Positions 54,115-64,000 of a stretch of 64,000 nucleotides of DNA are shown in pieces; the stretch's first letter is position 1; each line of letters begins with the position of its first letter. Made by a program: the position numbers and the translations under genes. The notes under the pieces are model-generated. The model had not been told where the DNA came from and made no database searches. It saw only the letters and a list, made by a program, of their open reading frames with translations. This DNA is from Protea cynaroides (lineage: Eukaryota; Streptophyta; Magnoliopsida; Proteales; Proteaceae), in NCBI GenBank assembly GCA_028583415.1, contig CM053266.1, forward strand, positions 34,963,758 through 35,027,757, read 5' to 3'.

Positions 54115-55029
54115 TGGGTTATGATCTGCTAAGGTGTTTTGGTCTCACCACACTAACGTCAGGCGTCATACCCTCACACCTGGGTAGAGCACATGACATA
54201 ATCCCACAATCCGGTTATTGTGGGAACCAGCACCCCAAAATGACAACGCAAGACAGCCCAACTGCGAAGCATGTGCACCCCCAATTCAATAGGCTCTCTC
54301 CTAGTTCCACTACCCTATCCATTCTACCAGCACGTCGGTAACAAAAGGGAATGAGCCTATGCTAATACATCTACCCCTATTGGCAAGGGTCACAGCCATT
54401 GGGTCTACATGTTTTACTAACCATAATAACCTACATATCATCTAATTAGATGGACTGTACCCAGCTATGACTCCCAATTCCAGTCCGTCTGGCATCGTAT
54501 CCTTCACCAGAGTAACAGTCAGACAGCACCTCAGCTAAGACTACCGATCCCAATCCGTCGGACATCATAGTTTTGTCAGGATGACTATCCACTGACCTGA
54601 GTGGCAGTTACAATACCAATCCTTCAGTCCCCATACCCTACCCGAGTCACAAGCACAATCACAACACACTTCATCATTCAAACATTATATATATGCAAAT
54701 ATGCTTGATTAAAGAATACAATTTATAGAATGACATGTGATGCACACCAAACATTAATGCAACAATCGGACAAGCAAGTCATAAACATATAAAATAAAGT
54801 CAGGGCCCGATCCCCTCACCTGATGGTGATAAAACAGTAGTGGTTGAAGGCAATGGAAGACTTTCCCTAGAGTCACGCGATGTTTTCCCTATTTATTTGC
54901 AAGTGGATTAGTATTTGGTTCAATTCAAATATGTTTCGATGTTATTATAGTCCAAAAAACTCTTGCACAAGTCCCAATACAGGTTAAGGACCTGAGAGTT
55001 GGGTCCAAAACACCTTTCTTGGATTCATA

Positions 55030-55210
55030 TCATTTTGACCCCAGCCAGAAGAAAGAATCCGGATGAAGTGCATCTGGCCGACTTCTTCCGCTTAATCACA
55101 AAAGGTCTTAGGATTCATCCGAAAAATCCGGAAGCAGTGCCTTCGGGTCGTCTTCCGATTAATGTACATGGAGAGCCCGAAAGCACAATACTTCCGGATT
55201 ATCTTCCAAG
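55030..55210 (-). repeat. TCCGGA repeat cluster in solo LTR-2
   Basis: Recurrent AATCCGGA, TTCCGGAT, ATCCGGAAG and TCTTCCG units in both orientations. Confidence 0.65.
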
Positions 55211-55315
55211 CAGGCTTAAATGCCGTCTGGATGAATCCTAAGACCCGCACGGTAAGAAGACCTGCAATGACAATAATCCGATCTGCAATGACAATTATTG
55301 GGTTTGAGTTTTACA

Positions 55316-55390
55316 TCAACTCTATCAAGAAGGAAGTGGCAGATTTTTACTCCCACATCTACTACCCGAAAATCCTCTCCTCAGCATAGA
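55316..55390 (+). pseudogene. LINE-2, segment 3: start of RT-adjacent region
   Basis: INSIKKEVADFYSHIYYPKI continues the LINE frame after the TSD of solo LTR-2. It then meets the hAT-4 end region. Confidence 0.65.
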
Positions 55391-55922
55391 CTGAAATCTA
55401 GGCAGAATTTCATTGAGATTTTATTAATCTCGAACTTCTTGAACTAGTCGTGACAAAATTCTATACGAAATCAAGGTTCAACCAGTTCTTAGTCGAAATA
55501 TTAGTTGTTTCGAAAATTTCAATGGTTCTCAGTCCAACTCGATATTCTCAGTTGGACCATTAACCAAATAGGCCAATAAAAGACCTATTTTTGAGAGTCT
55601 CAATCGAAATTTCAACCGAGACGTCTCTCTCTCCTGTTTTGTTAGTTTGAAGAAAAATACCACCAAACAAATGGTTTTTGGTCAAATCAGCCTTTTACAC
55701 TGAGGGACCTTGCTAGGAGTTAAGAGATCATTACGACATCACGGATTCAAGCATTTGGGTAGGGAATTTAATAGATTCAATTGTTTAAGGTTGCAAATTT
55801 TCCCGAAACTTGAATCTTTGAAAAAACAAGATCAACACTTGCCACTTGGTAGTTGGGCATATTTTTTTATATGTTAAAACACGTGAGCCTCATCTACGAG
55901 CTCACGGTGTCGGATTTTTTTC

Positions 55923-55924
<2 letters not shown>

Positions 55925-55982
<58 letters not shown>
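55925..55982. repeat. (TA)n microsatellite in hAT-4 leader
   Basis: About 28 uninterrupted TA units, at the same relative leader position as the TA run of hAT-2. Confidence 0.95.
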
Positions 55983-55983
<1 letters not shown>

Positions 55984-56064
55984 AGCAAAAAAATGTGTTC
56001 CAGCAATTTCAAGTTGAAAAAAAAAAAAGGTCAATAGTATGAAGTATTAACATTCTTTTTAAAC

Positions 56065-56985
56065 AAGAGGAGGCACAGTACAATATAGTATGAACGAACA
56101 AAAAAGAAAGAAGCAAATGCATTTTTATTGACCAATTTGAATTGTCTCCCAAGGCCTATAATTGCCTCAAAAGGTCCAATATACATACATTATTGGACCT
56201 TTTGAATAAGAGTGAAGAAAATCTTATGGAAATGCAGATTCAGAAAAAGCAAAAAATGGGGGCAAAGTCAACCTAACCGCTTACCTTTTCGTAAGCCGCG
56301 CACTTCAGGCCAGGCCTTACTATAACCAACCTCAGTCTCCACATTGGATCAAGAACGGGGTCAGAGGGATCAAAAACTGCTAATTCGTATAGAGCCATGG
56401 AACCGGCCCAACCAGAAACTAGAGCTGTATGCATTATATGAACAGAAAGCAAGCGACCGGGATCATTCAATACGACTAGGACATAGATAGAATATCTACC
56501 TAATTCCAATTAGGAATCGCCAAATATTCCTACTTTGTCTATTATTCCAATCAAATCAATTCCATTTTAAAAATTAGAAATTAACAAAATAAAAGTAAGT
56601 GGATCTGACCCAGCCAGAGTATAGGATCGTCGTGCTCAACTGCTGGATGGGTGGGAACATCTTAACTATCTACCGAAGAAAGGGGTGAGCCTTATCAATG
56701 TTGAATTGAGAGGGGCGGATGCCTCTTTAAGGGTGATACCTTTCATGCTTCTGGTGGAAATGCTATAGGATTGACTACTAGAATATAGGTGGATCGGCTG
56801 CAACAATTAGATATGCGTATAGATATGTGAGGTAGGCGGAAATAAAAAAGGTAGTCTATCCATTCTGGCGTTCTAGGCTTAAAGCCTTGATACAAAATAA
56901 ACCTCCCGTCCTTTCTTTTTGTTTTCATTTTCTTCTTTCTCTTTCTGTAAAGCTTCCGCATAATTTCCTTCGGATTGAGTGATCA
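56065..56985. other. Organelle-like insertion inside hAT-4
   Basis: About 0.9 kb with composition and texture unlike the flanking hAT leader. It holds a clear plastid psbB piece and additional segments (56590-56985) that look like plant mitochondrial or plastid non-coding DNA but that I cannot name. hAT leader sequence stops before it and resumes with GAACACCGTTGGCCGATCTA at about 57000. Confidence 0.6.
56335..56476 (-). pseudogene. psbB: Plastid psbB fragment (CP47 N-terminal region)
   Basis: 142 bp on the minus strand encode VVLNDPGRLLSVHIMHTALV, then SGWAGSMALYELAVFDPSDP and VLDPMWR, which is the N-terminal part of the photosystem II CP47 protein. The match begins inside the gene (the first codons MGLPWYRVHT are missing) and stops after the MWR residues, where unrelated sequence takes over. 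Flanking sequence is not psbB, so this is a transferred fragment and cannot function. Confidence 0.92.
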
Positions 56986-57039
56986 AATTTTATTTGTTGA
57001 ACACCGTTGGCCGATCTACAGTTGACAAAACTTAAAGAT

Positions 57040-57670
57040 GGCAGTCAGAATTTTGGAGCATTTAGTGAAGGCACTGAGACTGGCGGGTACTGCTTTCAAG
57101 CCCACTATGCCATTATTGATTACTATATGCTGCCGTGGACTTGTTAAAGGGACGTGTTTATGTTGCGCTATCACATAGCAGCAAAAACTTCATCAAGATT
57201 ATCAAGGATCAACTAGAGAGCAAACTCATGCATCAATTACATAAGGCTGGTGAGTAAATTAAAATGTATTTAGTTCATCTAATATACGGACCAATTGTTA
57301 GTTAGTATCTGATTTTGATCATGTGTCAATTTCACAATTCGCAGCATACTATTTAAACCCCAAATACCAATATAAGGATGTACTTGGGTTGAATGTGGAC
57401 CTTATAGATGCTAGAAAGCACGTTATTGCAAAACTGGACCAAGTTCGACATTATAGTCTATTGCAAACTTGGAGGTGAGTTCTATGGTTTAATTGTTGGA
57501 AAGTTGGAAAGTGCTTACTCTAATAGCTAATTTTTATAAACTTTTGAATGTGTGTAGATAAAACTTTCAGAGATGGCCGAGAGTTTTGGAAGTCCCATCG
57601 CAATGGCTGGCCGAGATACGATTGATCTTGGTACGCAATAACATATCTAATTTTATATGTATTAAGATTT
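57040..57670 (+). pseudogene. hAT-4 transposase middle remnant
   Basis: Encodes VRILEHLVKALRLAGTAFKP with frameshifts, parallel to VRILKPVVKMLRLVDIAF in hAT-3. A YYLNPKYQYKDVLGLNVDL-like segment lies near 57347. BED and DUF659 are absent, so a large internal deletion has occurred. Confidence 0.7.
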
Positions 57671-57678
57671 AGGACTAA

Positions 57679-58012
57679 ATGAAATATGTAATTAAAATGT
57701 GCTCTTGTTCATATACAGTTGAATGGTGGGTGTTGTATGGCAGACATGCATATGAGTTAAGGAAAATAGCAATCAAAGTACTATTTCAGACAAGTTTCAC
57801 ACCTAGCAAGGAGCGAAACTGGAGTACGTTTTCTGTCATCCATTCTAAGAGGCGGAATCGATTGAGCTCTGAACGGCTCAATGACTTGGTGTATGTGCAT
57901 TACAACATGAGGCAGAGGATGCAGTCCATACGCTTGGTGTAGGAAAACGATAATAGCCCAATCGAGCTCGTGGACATCTTCCAGTTAAAGTCAGATGATG
58001 AAAATCCCTTAG
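57679..58012 (+). pseudogene. hAT-4 dimerisation domain
   Basis: WWVLYGRHAYELRKIAIKVL, TPSKERNWSTFSVIHSKRRN and LSSERLNDLVYVHYNMRQRM: the hATC region in one nearly open frame, with a stop near 57940. The acidic start of the extension (ELVDIFQLKSDDENPLVEW) follows. Confidence 0.8.
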
Positions 58013-58668
58013 TGGAGTGGGTGCGGTACAGAGCAGTACCAGTGATGGAGAGTCTAGGAAGAGGCCCAACCCCAACTTGGCCAATCAATTGGGTGCTAAG
58101 GTTGACCAGTTTTTGGCTTTAGAGGAGGGTCATGTACATACAAAGTCAACCCGACCATTTGACCACCTCCCTACTAGTCGAGATGATGCGGAAGACTCTG
58201 ATTGGTTTGGTAGAGGTACTCGGACACCATTTGATGGTAGTGATTCTGATGGGTTTGATGACTCAAATCATTATGAAACCTCAAATCCAACTAATATGGA
58301 GATATTGACAGAATTCGCTGAACCAAGAGTCACGAAATAATGGAGTGAGTGCGGGACAGAGTAGTACCAATGATGGATGAGCCTGGCTGAAGCCCGACCC
58401 CAATTTGGCCAGTTAGTTGGGTGATGATGTCAACGCGATTCTGGCCTCGGAGGAGGATCGCGTACATACAGTCACCCCAACCGTTTGACCCCTTGCTAGC
58501 AGAGATGAGGCAGAGGACTTTGATTGGTATAGTGGCTATACTCGCACACCATCTGATGGTAGTGATATTAACAGGTCTGATCACGGTGGTGGTGGGAATA
58601 AAGGTGCATTGAGCAGTACCATATCCTAAAGGAGCGAGAGCCAGAACCGCAACCACCATCTGTTGGAT
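58013..58668 (+). repeat. 328-bp tandem duplication in hAT-4 extension
   Basis: Unit 1 (58013-58340) and unit 2 (from 58341) both start TGGAGTG(G/A)GTGCGG and run through GTACATACA, TTTGACC, GATTGGT and ACACCAT(C/T)TGATGGTAG in the same order, with many substitutions. The duplicated part is the VEWVRxRAVPVM-to-DGSD segment. Confidence 0.85.
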
Positions 58669-59233
58669 ACAGCAAGGAGACCCAATATACTCACGCCACA
58701 TAGAACACAGACCATAGTGCATGTCCATCCTCATCATATGGAAGGTATACGCGGGGACCTCGTCGCCGTTTCAAACAGATGAGCAAGCTGATTATAGTAG
58801 CATGAAGGACATTGAAGTAGATAGTTTGTCTACTAGCACTGGAAGATTGGGTATTGAGGACAGCACTAGATACGAGTAGCGGGGTGCCCAATCTTTTCTC
58901 GCATATAGCACCAGGTCGAAGTACAAATCATATGGTTATGGTGGTGGTTATCCCCTCGTTCCCACTGCATATGGTTCTTCCATTAATGCCCATTCACAAA
59001 CTGGATCCAACTTTGTGGACAACCTCTTCTCCTTCCCGACGGGCCAGATATACACACTGCAGCGAGAGACACCATCCACTCATAGGGCATTTGTATTTGG
59101 TACTTCACAATACGGCTATACTTCAGAGTTTGGTGAAACGTACTCAAGGTTAAATATCCTTGCACACGTTGATGATGCCACATTTAAGGTTGTGGAAGAC
59201 TATAAACGCTTCATCCACTCCAGAATGTTGTGA
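58669..59233 (+). pseudogene. hAT-4 C-terminal end of the extension
   Basis: MKDIEVDSLSTSTGRLGIED, SNFVDNLFSFPTGQ and ETYSRLNILAHVDDATFKVV up to the stop at 59233 align with MPDVEIDSMSTSFGGLSIEG and SNFVDSLFSVPNFQ of hAT-2 and hAT-3. A stop and frameshifts near 58878 interrupt it. Confidence 0.72.
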
Positions 59234-59679
59234 CCCACATTTTCATTCAATCCAAAGAAAATTGGCAACGACAAGTTTACGACTTGCATGAGATATATCC
59301 TCCACGACACTATGTAGAATTAGACATTGGGATGGAGTCATGGGGAGTTAAGGGCATCAGTGTATTAATAATTCTTAGTTTCAAGTTTCAAAGTATGAAT
59401 TATCATTGTATGAACTTATTGAGTTGTTTGACAGTTAAGCACCATTATGTTTCTACTTCTAATGCATAATTTCATTGTCTCATTTGACTTTTTTTTTTTA
59501 TCTTCTACTATGATAACATTGTGTAGAATAACCAATATCACCCTACATTTACAACAGGGTTAAACGTATTCCGCCAAACATGTGTAAACCCAAACAACCA
59601 CCATGTGTATTTTCACAATTTTATGGTTTAAATGTATTTATGTATGCAAAAAGAGGATTGAGAACCTAAGAAGCCTCTC

Positions 59680-60465
59680 TAGATTCTCCTTGGGTGCCCT
59701 CCTAGTTACCTACTTGGGTCTCTCGCTTATCCCCTCCTAGCTTTCTTTCCATCATTGCTCCCAAATCTTGGATTGGCTTCGAAACGGCTTCAACTTTGGA
59801 AAGCAAAATTTTTATCCTATGCAGGAAAGCTTGAGCTTATTAGATCCGTTATGCAGAAATCCTATTTTGTTCTTCGACTCTTCTTTGGCTGGACAACAGG
59901 CAGCCCCCTTGGTGTCCTCATTATATTTTATGGAGAAAGGATTGAACTCAATTCAGGCCTTGCCAAATTGCCAACAGTTTCGTCTATCATCAATGATGAG
60001 CCTTGGAGGACGGGTCAAGTCTCTTCAGAAAGGCTTTCTCAAGCATGGGCATCTCTTCCCACTATCACCAGAAAGCCTCTGGGGAGTGGGACATTGTTTG
60101 GCAGAATGCTAACCCTTCAGATATGTTTTCAGCTTCCTCCGCTTGGCAGTTTATGTGGGTTAGAGCTCCTTTCGTCCCTTGGTACGACGTGGTTTGGTTC
60201 CAGAGCAACATCCCTCGCCATAGCTTTATTGCTTGGAGGGCTTTGACTCACTCTCTTCCAATGTGATCCTTTCTTCGAAAACACCACATAGTCGTCAATG
60301 TCAAGTGTTGCTTCTGCTAGTCAGCAAAAGAGGACATTCATCGTTTGTTTCTCTTGCCCCTTTTCCTTTATGGTGTGGGAAGGAATCCTCATCAAGTGTT
60401 GGCCTTCCAATAAGCGGATCAAGTCCTTTGATAGGGAATGACATTGGATCTCTGATACGTAAGTA
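59680..60465 (+). pseudogene. LINE-2, segment 4: RT end and zinc-finger region
   Basis: LVTYLGLSLIPS-like start, then LWKAKFLSYAGKLELIRSVM, EWDIVWQNANPSDMFSASSA and WQFMWVRAPFVPWYDVVWFQ, SNIPRHSFIAWRALTHSLPM, the zf-RVT region of LINE ORF2. Frameshifts near 59940 and 60265. The RT core between segments 3 and 4 (including FADD) is missing. Confidence 0.82.
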
Positions 60466-60875
60466 TGTAATTCAGTGAAGAAAAGAGAGAAAATAGGGAA
60501 GAGATAAAAGATGAAGAAAGTTAACCAATGGAGATAGGAGAGAGATAAGGGGAAGAGATAAAAATGGAGAAAAAGTAGGGAACGGAATTAGAGGGAACCG
60601 TGCCTTAGCTTTATGGAGGAAGCATGACCTCTTACCCAAGATAGAATAGTTTTAGGATTCAAGAGTTTGCCTTCTAATTCATAAGAGACCATATAAATGG
60701 CATTCCAAACGGTTACAATTTAAACACCCATAACTCCATAACTAATCTAAACAGGATTTAATAAAATTTGGTAACTACTCCCATCATCCCCTACAACACC
60801 ACTATCCCATTTTTTAATAACTACTCCAATACATTAATTACTAGCGTAACTTCCCATGCTTTGTGCAAGTAACAA
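60466..60875. other. Unassigned insert in LINE-2
   Basis: About 410 bp between KSFDREWHWISD and TGKLASCATIYHIW of the LINE. Purine-rich at its start (GAAGAGATAAA repeats). No terminal repeats or TSD recognised. Confidence 0.4.
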
Positions 60876-61070
60876 TCTCTAAATCCTTCAGAGGAAAAAG
60901 CCACTGTGACTCCACTGGCAAGCTTGCCTCTTGCGCTACGATCTATCATATTTGGATGGAAAAAAATCTTAAGATTGTGCACTTCAAACTCTATGACCTG
61001 CTCCCAAATTTTGGAAGCCATTGTCTTTGACGTTTGTGGAGTTCTTCCTTTTGTTAGGCTTTGCCCTATC
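60876..61070 (+). pseudogene. LINE-2, segment 5: C-terminus
   Basis: CDSTGKLASCATIYHIWMEK in one frame, then ILEAIVFDVCGVL in another, match LAFASTVYHIWFKRN and IWEAITFDVQG of LINE-1. Cut by the gypsy LTR at 61071. Confidence 0.75.
61066..61070. repeat. Gypsy target site (left copy, presumptive)
   Basis: CTATC precedes the LTR. The partner lies beyond the window. Confidence 0.4.
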
Positions 61071-62444
61071 TGTCACACTCCAATTCCGCACTATTCAGAA
61101 TGGTGTGATGAACCGCTAATAAACCAACAGTTCAACCAGGATCTCGAATAGGCTATGTCCGTTTGCTTAAACCATACACATCCACAACCATAATCAGAGT
61201 AAATAAACCATAGCAGAAGTCTTATATATTAAATGAACTGAGAGTCTAACTGTGATAAAGTAAATAAATTATTCAATTATCTCCAAAAAGACTAAGACAT
61301 AAATTAAAATAATTAAATCAATTACATTGTCTGTATAACTTAAACAAAATCTAATAAAAAACACAGGAGTTGCACTCGCATGATTAATCATGCGACTCCA
61401 TCATCAGTTCTGCTTCCATTACCGCCACATGCCCGTATGTTTGAGCATTCATATAATCTTCCACCGTCGTACCTGCATCATCAACTAAAATATTCGAATT
61501 CAAAAAGGGTGAGCACACATCACGGCTCAGTGAGCAAACAAAACAATGCAACAAACATATGCATGCATTCAATTCATATCTTTGGTTTGGTTCATAAGTT
61601 TGCAATGTGCTATAGAAAGGATAGGTGGCCGCCGCACCTCTATACACGAATGTGTAGAACCTCTCAATGGATCAAACACCATTGCCGCCCCCACATGCAC
61701 CCACCATGGAAAAGAGATAGAGCTAAAGTGCTTAGGACCGCACCGCATCACACTTCCCCTGATGCCTTACCCATACCAACACGTAAGCCCCTGTTGGCGA
61801 GGGCTTGCAAACTGGACTCGCAACTAACCAATCCTAATGTCAAACAGTGTATCCAAGGCCTCACCCCAGCATCCCTCAATACGTCCATAGAGATAGAGCT
61901 AAGATCCCCCGACAGAGTCAGAGACTACACGGTCCGAAGCAACCTCCCCTGATGCCCTACTACGTAATAGTTCTGCTAAGGAAATGGCGATACGACGATG
62001 TTAGTGGACAAGACTTGAGTAGAGATAAAGCTAGAGTCTGGTGATCAGGATGAACCACAGTGTCACATCCTCCCCCTGATGCTCCACTCGCATCAAGTAC
62101 ACTAACCACACACATACATTCACATGCCTATTCCTAGCATCATCATCATCATCATGTTATAATAAACGAAATTAAATATGCATGAACAATAATAATAGGA
62201 ATATTGGATGACAGGTGATATGCACATTACAATCATACAAGCATAGAATCATTCATGGTATTGGACTTAATAAACAAAATCAGTTTATTATTAACCAATT
62301 AGTTTAGATCTTGTTCCCTCACCTTTAATTGAGCGTAGATCCTCGTTCAAGCTTTATGAATCACTTTTAAATCACTAGAAAAACCTAACAAGTCGATAAA
62401 TTTTAATTAGAATTAATTCAAATAGATTTAGACTAACTGAAATC

Positions 62445-62640
62445 GTAGGGTCGCAGGTAGGGTAGCACCTAGGGTAGCAGTTTCTGCGACCCTAGGGTGT
62501 AGGGTCGGACTTGGGGTCGGATACCATTCGACCCTACGTGCGACCAGACCCTCCCTGGGACTTCCCCAGGGCATGTGGTCTCCTCGTAGGGTCGGATATC
62601 ATTCGACCCTACGTGCGACCACACGTATTCTGAGTCGACC
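62445..62640 (-). repeat. GTAGGGTCG repeat cluster 1
   Basis: GTAGGGTCGCA, GGGTAGCA, ATTCGACCCTACGTGCGACC (twice) and related units in both orientations. Confidence 0.75.
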
Positions 62641-63119
62641 TTTCATTCTAAAGTCCATTCTTTCATGTTTAGATCTTTGGCTTACTTTCATGGTCCATTC
62701 TATGATTGTTTTATGGCTCAAAACTCCAAGTTATATACTATTCATTGTCCATAACAATTTTCTCCATGGAATCTCTTAGAACTTGTCTATGGATGGATGA
62801 TTTGGGTTTCTCCTAATCCTATGTTCTTCATAACTATTCTAGGATCTCTTATTCAGGTAAGGAATTAGGTTCATACCTTTATTCAGAGGTTTCTTTGAAC
62901 TTCCTCCTCTTCCTTAGTCTTTTCTTCAAGTTCCTTATCTTCTTCTCTTCCTTCTCTTTCTCTTTCTCTTTCTCTCACTCTCAATTAGGGTTCTAAAGGA
63001 GTGAAAGAGGCTAAGGAACGTCATATTTATAGAGAAAAACCCTCCATAATAAGTCCCAATGAGTTTAGGAAAGATCCCCTTGGAATTAGAAAAGTTTCCT
63101 AATTTTCGGTTTCTGTCTG

Positions 63120-63260
63120 ACATCGTAGGGTCGGACGTAGGGTCGCAGGATCCGTCGACCCTACACCTTTTTAGTCATCCGACCCTACGACTAAAAAGTC
63201 ATGGGTTGGACTTCCGTTGAGGTGGGGTCGATCCTACCTGTTTAGGCATGCGACCCTACC
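63120..63260 (-). repeat. GTAGGGTCG repeat cluster 2
   Basis: ATCGTAGGGTCGGACGTAGG, GTCGACCCTACA, ATCCGACCCTACGAC and GCATGCGACCCTACC. Confidence 0.75.
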
Positions 63261-63396
63261 CTCACATTTACTGTTTTTGGGTTAGACTCATACCTGGTCT
63301 TGTGATTTCTTCACGCACTTGGTCAACTTCGCTCGACCATGATAGGTAGACCTAGTACAAGGTGGTAAGACAGGTTAGTTCGATATGGGTTTTACA

Positions 63397-63414
63397 ACTC
63401 CCCCCCTTTTATTA
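63397..63414 (-). other. Gypsy polypurine tract
   Basis: Minus strand AAAAGGGGGGGAGT immediately precedes the 3' LTR. Confidence 0.8.
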
Positions 63415-63474
63415 AAAATTTTGTCCTCGAAATTTGTACATACCTTCCGAGTCGAAAAGGTGAGGATATTGCTT

Positions 63475-64000
63475 TCACATAGCATTCTCTTCTTCCCATG
63501 TGATCTTTTCTATATCTCGGCTCCTCCAGGTGACCTTAAGATAGTAGATATCACGGTTGCGTAGACGTTGAACCTTTCGACTAGTGATTTCAGTTGGTGC
63601 TACTTCGAATGTCAAATCATCAGTTAGATCTGGTGGATCTGCTGTCAAAACGTGCGTTGGATCTCTGACGTACTTCTTTAATAATGAGATATGAAATACA
63701 TCATGCACACTTGACATAGATGGTAGTAGTGCTAATTGATAAGCTACTTTTCCACGTTTGGCTAAAATCTCATATGGCCCGACATATCTCGGACTTAGCT
63801 TTCCTTTCTGTCCGAATTATTTTAAACCTCGCATAGGTGATACTTTCAAGAATACCTTATCACCTATGACAAATTCAAGGTCTCGGCGTCGAGTATCTAC
63901 ATACTATTTCTGACGATTCTGAGTCGTTCTAACTCTTTCCTTGATGATGTCGACGACTCGACAAGTTTCTTCAACAAATTCTAGTCCAACGATGCTACGT
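63475..64000 (-). pseudogene. Gypsy integrase C-terminus with chromodomain-like end
   Basis: Enters from the right edge. VEETCRVVDIIKERVRTTQN, DLEFVIGDKVFLKVSPMRGL, GKLSPRYVGPYEILAKRGKV and VHDVFHISLLKKYVRDPTHV are typical of the Ty3/gypsy integrase C-terminus. The end, PTEITSRKVQRLRNRDIYYL then VTWRSRDIEKITWEEENAM, resembles the chromodomain-like tail of chromoviruses. Two in-frame stops (near 63900 and 63825) inactivate it. The rest of the element lies beyond 64000. Confidence 0.88.

Larger units (their letters stand above)
52907..55315 (-). mobile_element. Solo LTR-2, gypsy-type (1.8 kb plus nested MITE)
   Basis: On the plus strand it starts TGTCACACCC and ends GAGTTTTACA, the same end types as the gypsy LTR at 61071-63396, which sets orientation as minus. 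TSD is TCAAC. No coding domains inside. Excision rejoins two parts of LINE-2. Near its minus-strand 5' end (55030-55210) it has a TCCGGA/TTCCGGAAG repeat cluster. Confidence 0.88.
55391..59665 (+). mobile_element. hAT-4: heavily deleted hAT copy with organelle-like insert
   Basis: The left part (55400-56060) has the CTCGAAC/AGTCGAAA-type end and an AT-rich leader as in hAT-2 and hAT-3. The coding remnant 57040-59233 lacks BED and DUF659 but retains dimerisation and extension. The 3' end (near 59665) lacks a terminus and abuts LINE sequence, so termini are not defined. Confidence 0.65.
61071..63396 (-). repeat. Gypsy element 3' LTR (2326 bp)
   Basis: On the plus strand it starts TGTCACACTCC and ends GGGTTTTACA, followed by a polypyrimidine tract (polypurine on the minus strand) and then integrase sequence. 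It contains two clusters of GTAGGGTCG/CGACCCTAC units (62445-62640 and 63120-63260). Related in its ends to the solo LTR at 52907-55315. Confidence 0.88.

Noticed and set aside
61384..61952. Frames of 90-190 codons in the gypsy LTR
   Set aside because: They lie wholly inside an LTR, have no conserved domain, and overlap on both strands.
1..64000. CRISPR arrays, tRNA genes, integrated virus genomes
   Set aside because: Regular spaced direct repeats are absent. No cloverleaf with proper boxes was recognised by eye. All reverse transcriptases have copia or LINE gene order, and the one terminal integrase is gypsy with an LTR.

Overview
The window is nuclear DNA of a flowering plant. It has an AT-rich background, one intron-containing plant gene on the minus strand, and otherwise a dense layer of nested transposable elements: Ty1/copia, Ty3/gypsy, L1-type LINE, hAT and MITEs. 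There are also short stretches of plastid-like and organelle-like DNA. I see no tRNA or complete rRNA genes, no bacterial operons and no CRISPR. Species cannot be named from this sequence. Element ends, target-site duplications (TSDs) and reading frames were read by eye.

Layout, left to right. 1-9.8 kb: a decayed copia family X with the unusual order internal region - single LTR - primer site - gag. Its 3' half carries two patches of foreign mosaic DNA, one of which includes the 3' end of plastid 16S rRNA. Its gag is split by a young copia element A (3778-8950, minus; LTRs about 98% identical; TSD ACATC). 9.8-34.3 kb: four consecutive exons of a conserved plant gene (minus strand; 34216-34281, 13723-13902, 12592-12643, 12229-12513). 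Splice sites and codon phase agree perfectly. The intron between the first two of these exons is 20.3 kb. It holds copia C (15173-25828), with copia B nested in its 5' LTR (15375-20701). It also holds a hAT element with a 476-bp tandem repeat and an inserted MITE (25871-32100), and a Tourist-like MITE. A solo LTR (11013-12136) sits in the intron after the last visible exon.

34.7-38.0 kb: hAT end fragments around a truncated LINE. 38.2-61.1 kb: a second LINE spread over about 22 kb because later elements landed in it. These are a gypsy-type solo LTR (39068-41705, hit by a Mutator-type MITE and by hAT-3, itself hit by hAT-2 in opposite orientation), a second solo LTR (52907-55315, hit by a hAT MITE), a decayed hAT-4 holding a plastid psbB fragment, and a gypsy element. 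61.1-64 kb: the 3' LTR and integrase C-terminus of that minus-strand gypsy element, which runs off the window.

Nothing here works as a pathway. The only apparently intact cellular gene is the split minus-strand gene. The TE polyproteins carry stops, frameshifts or lost catalytic residues, with copia A and hAT-2 the least damaged. The most unusual themes are: four hAT copies that share a long low-complexity C-terminal extension after the dimerisation domain; hAT ends built from lineage-specific palindromic CG-centred repeats; the large hAT-in-hAT inverted pair; and organelle DNA patches inside transposons.
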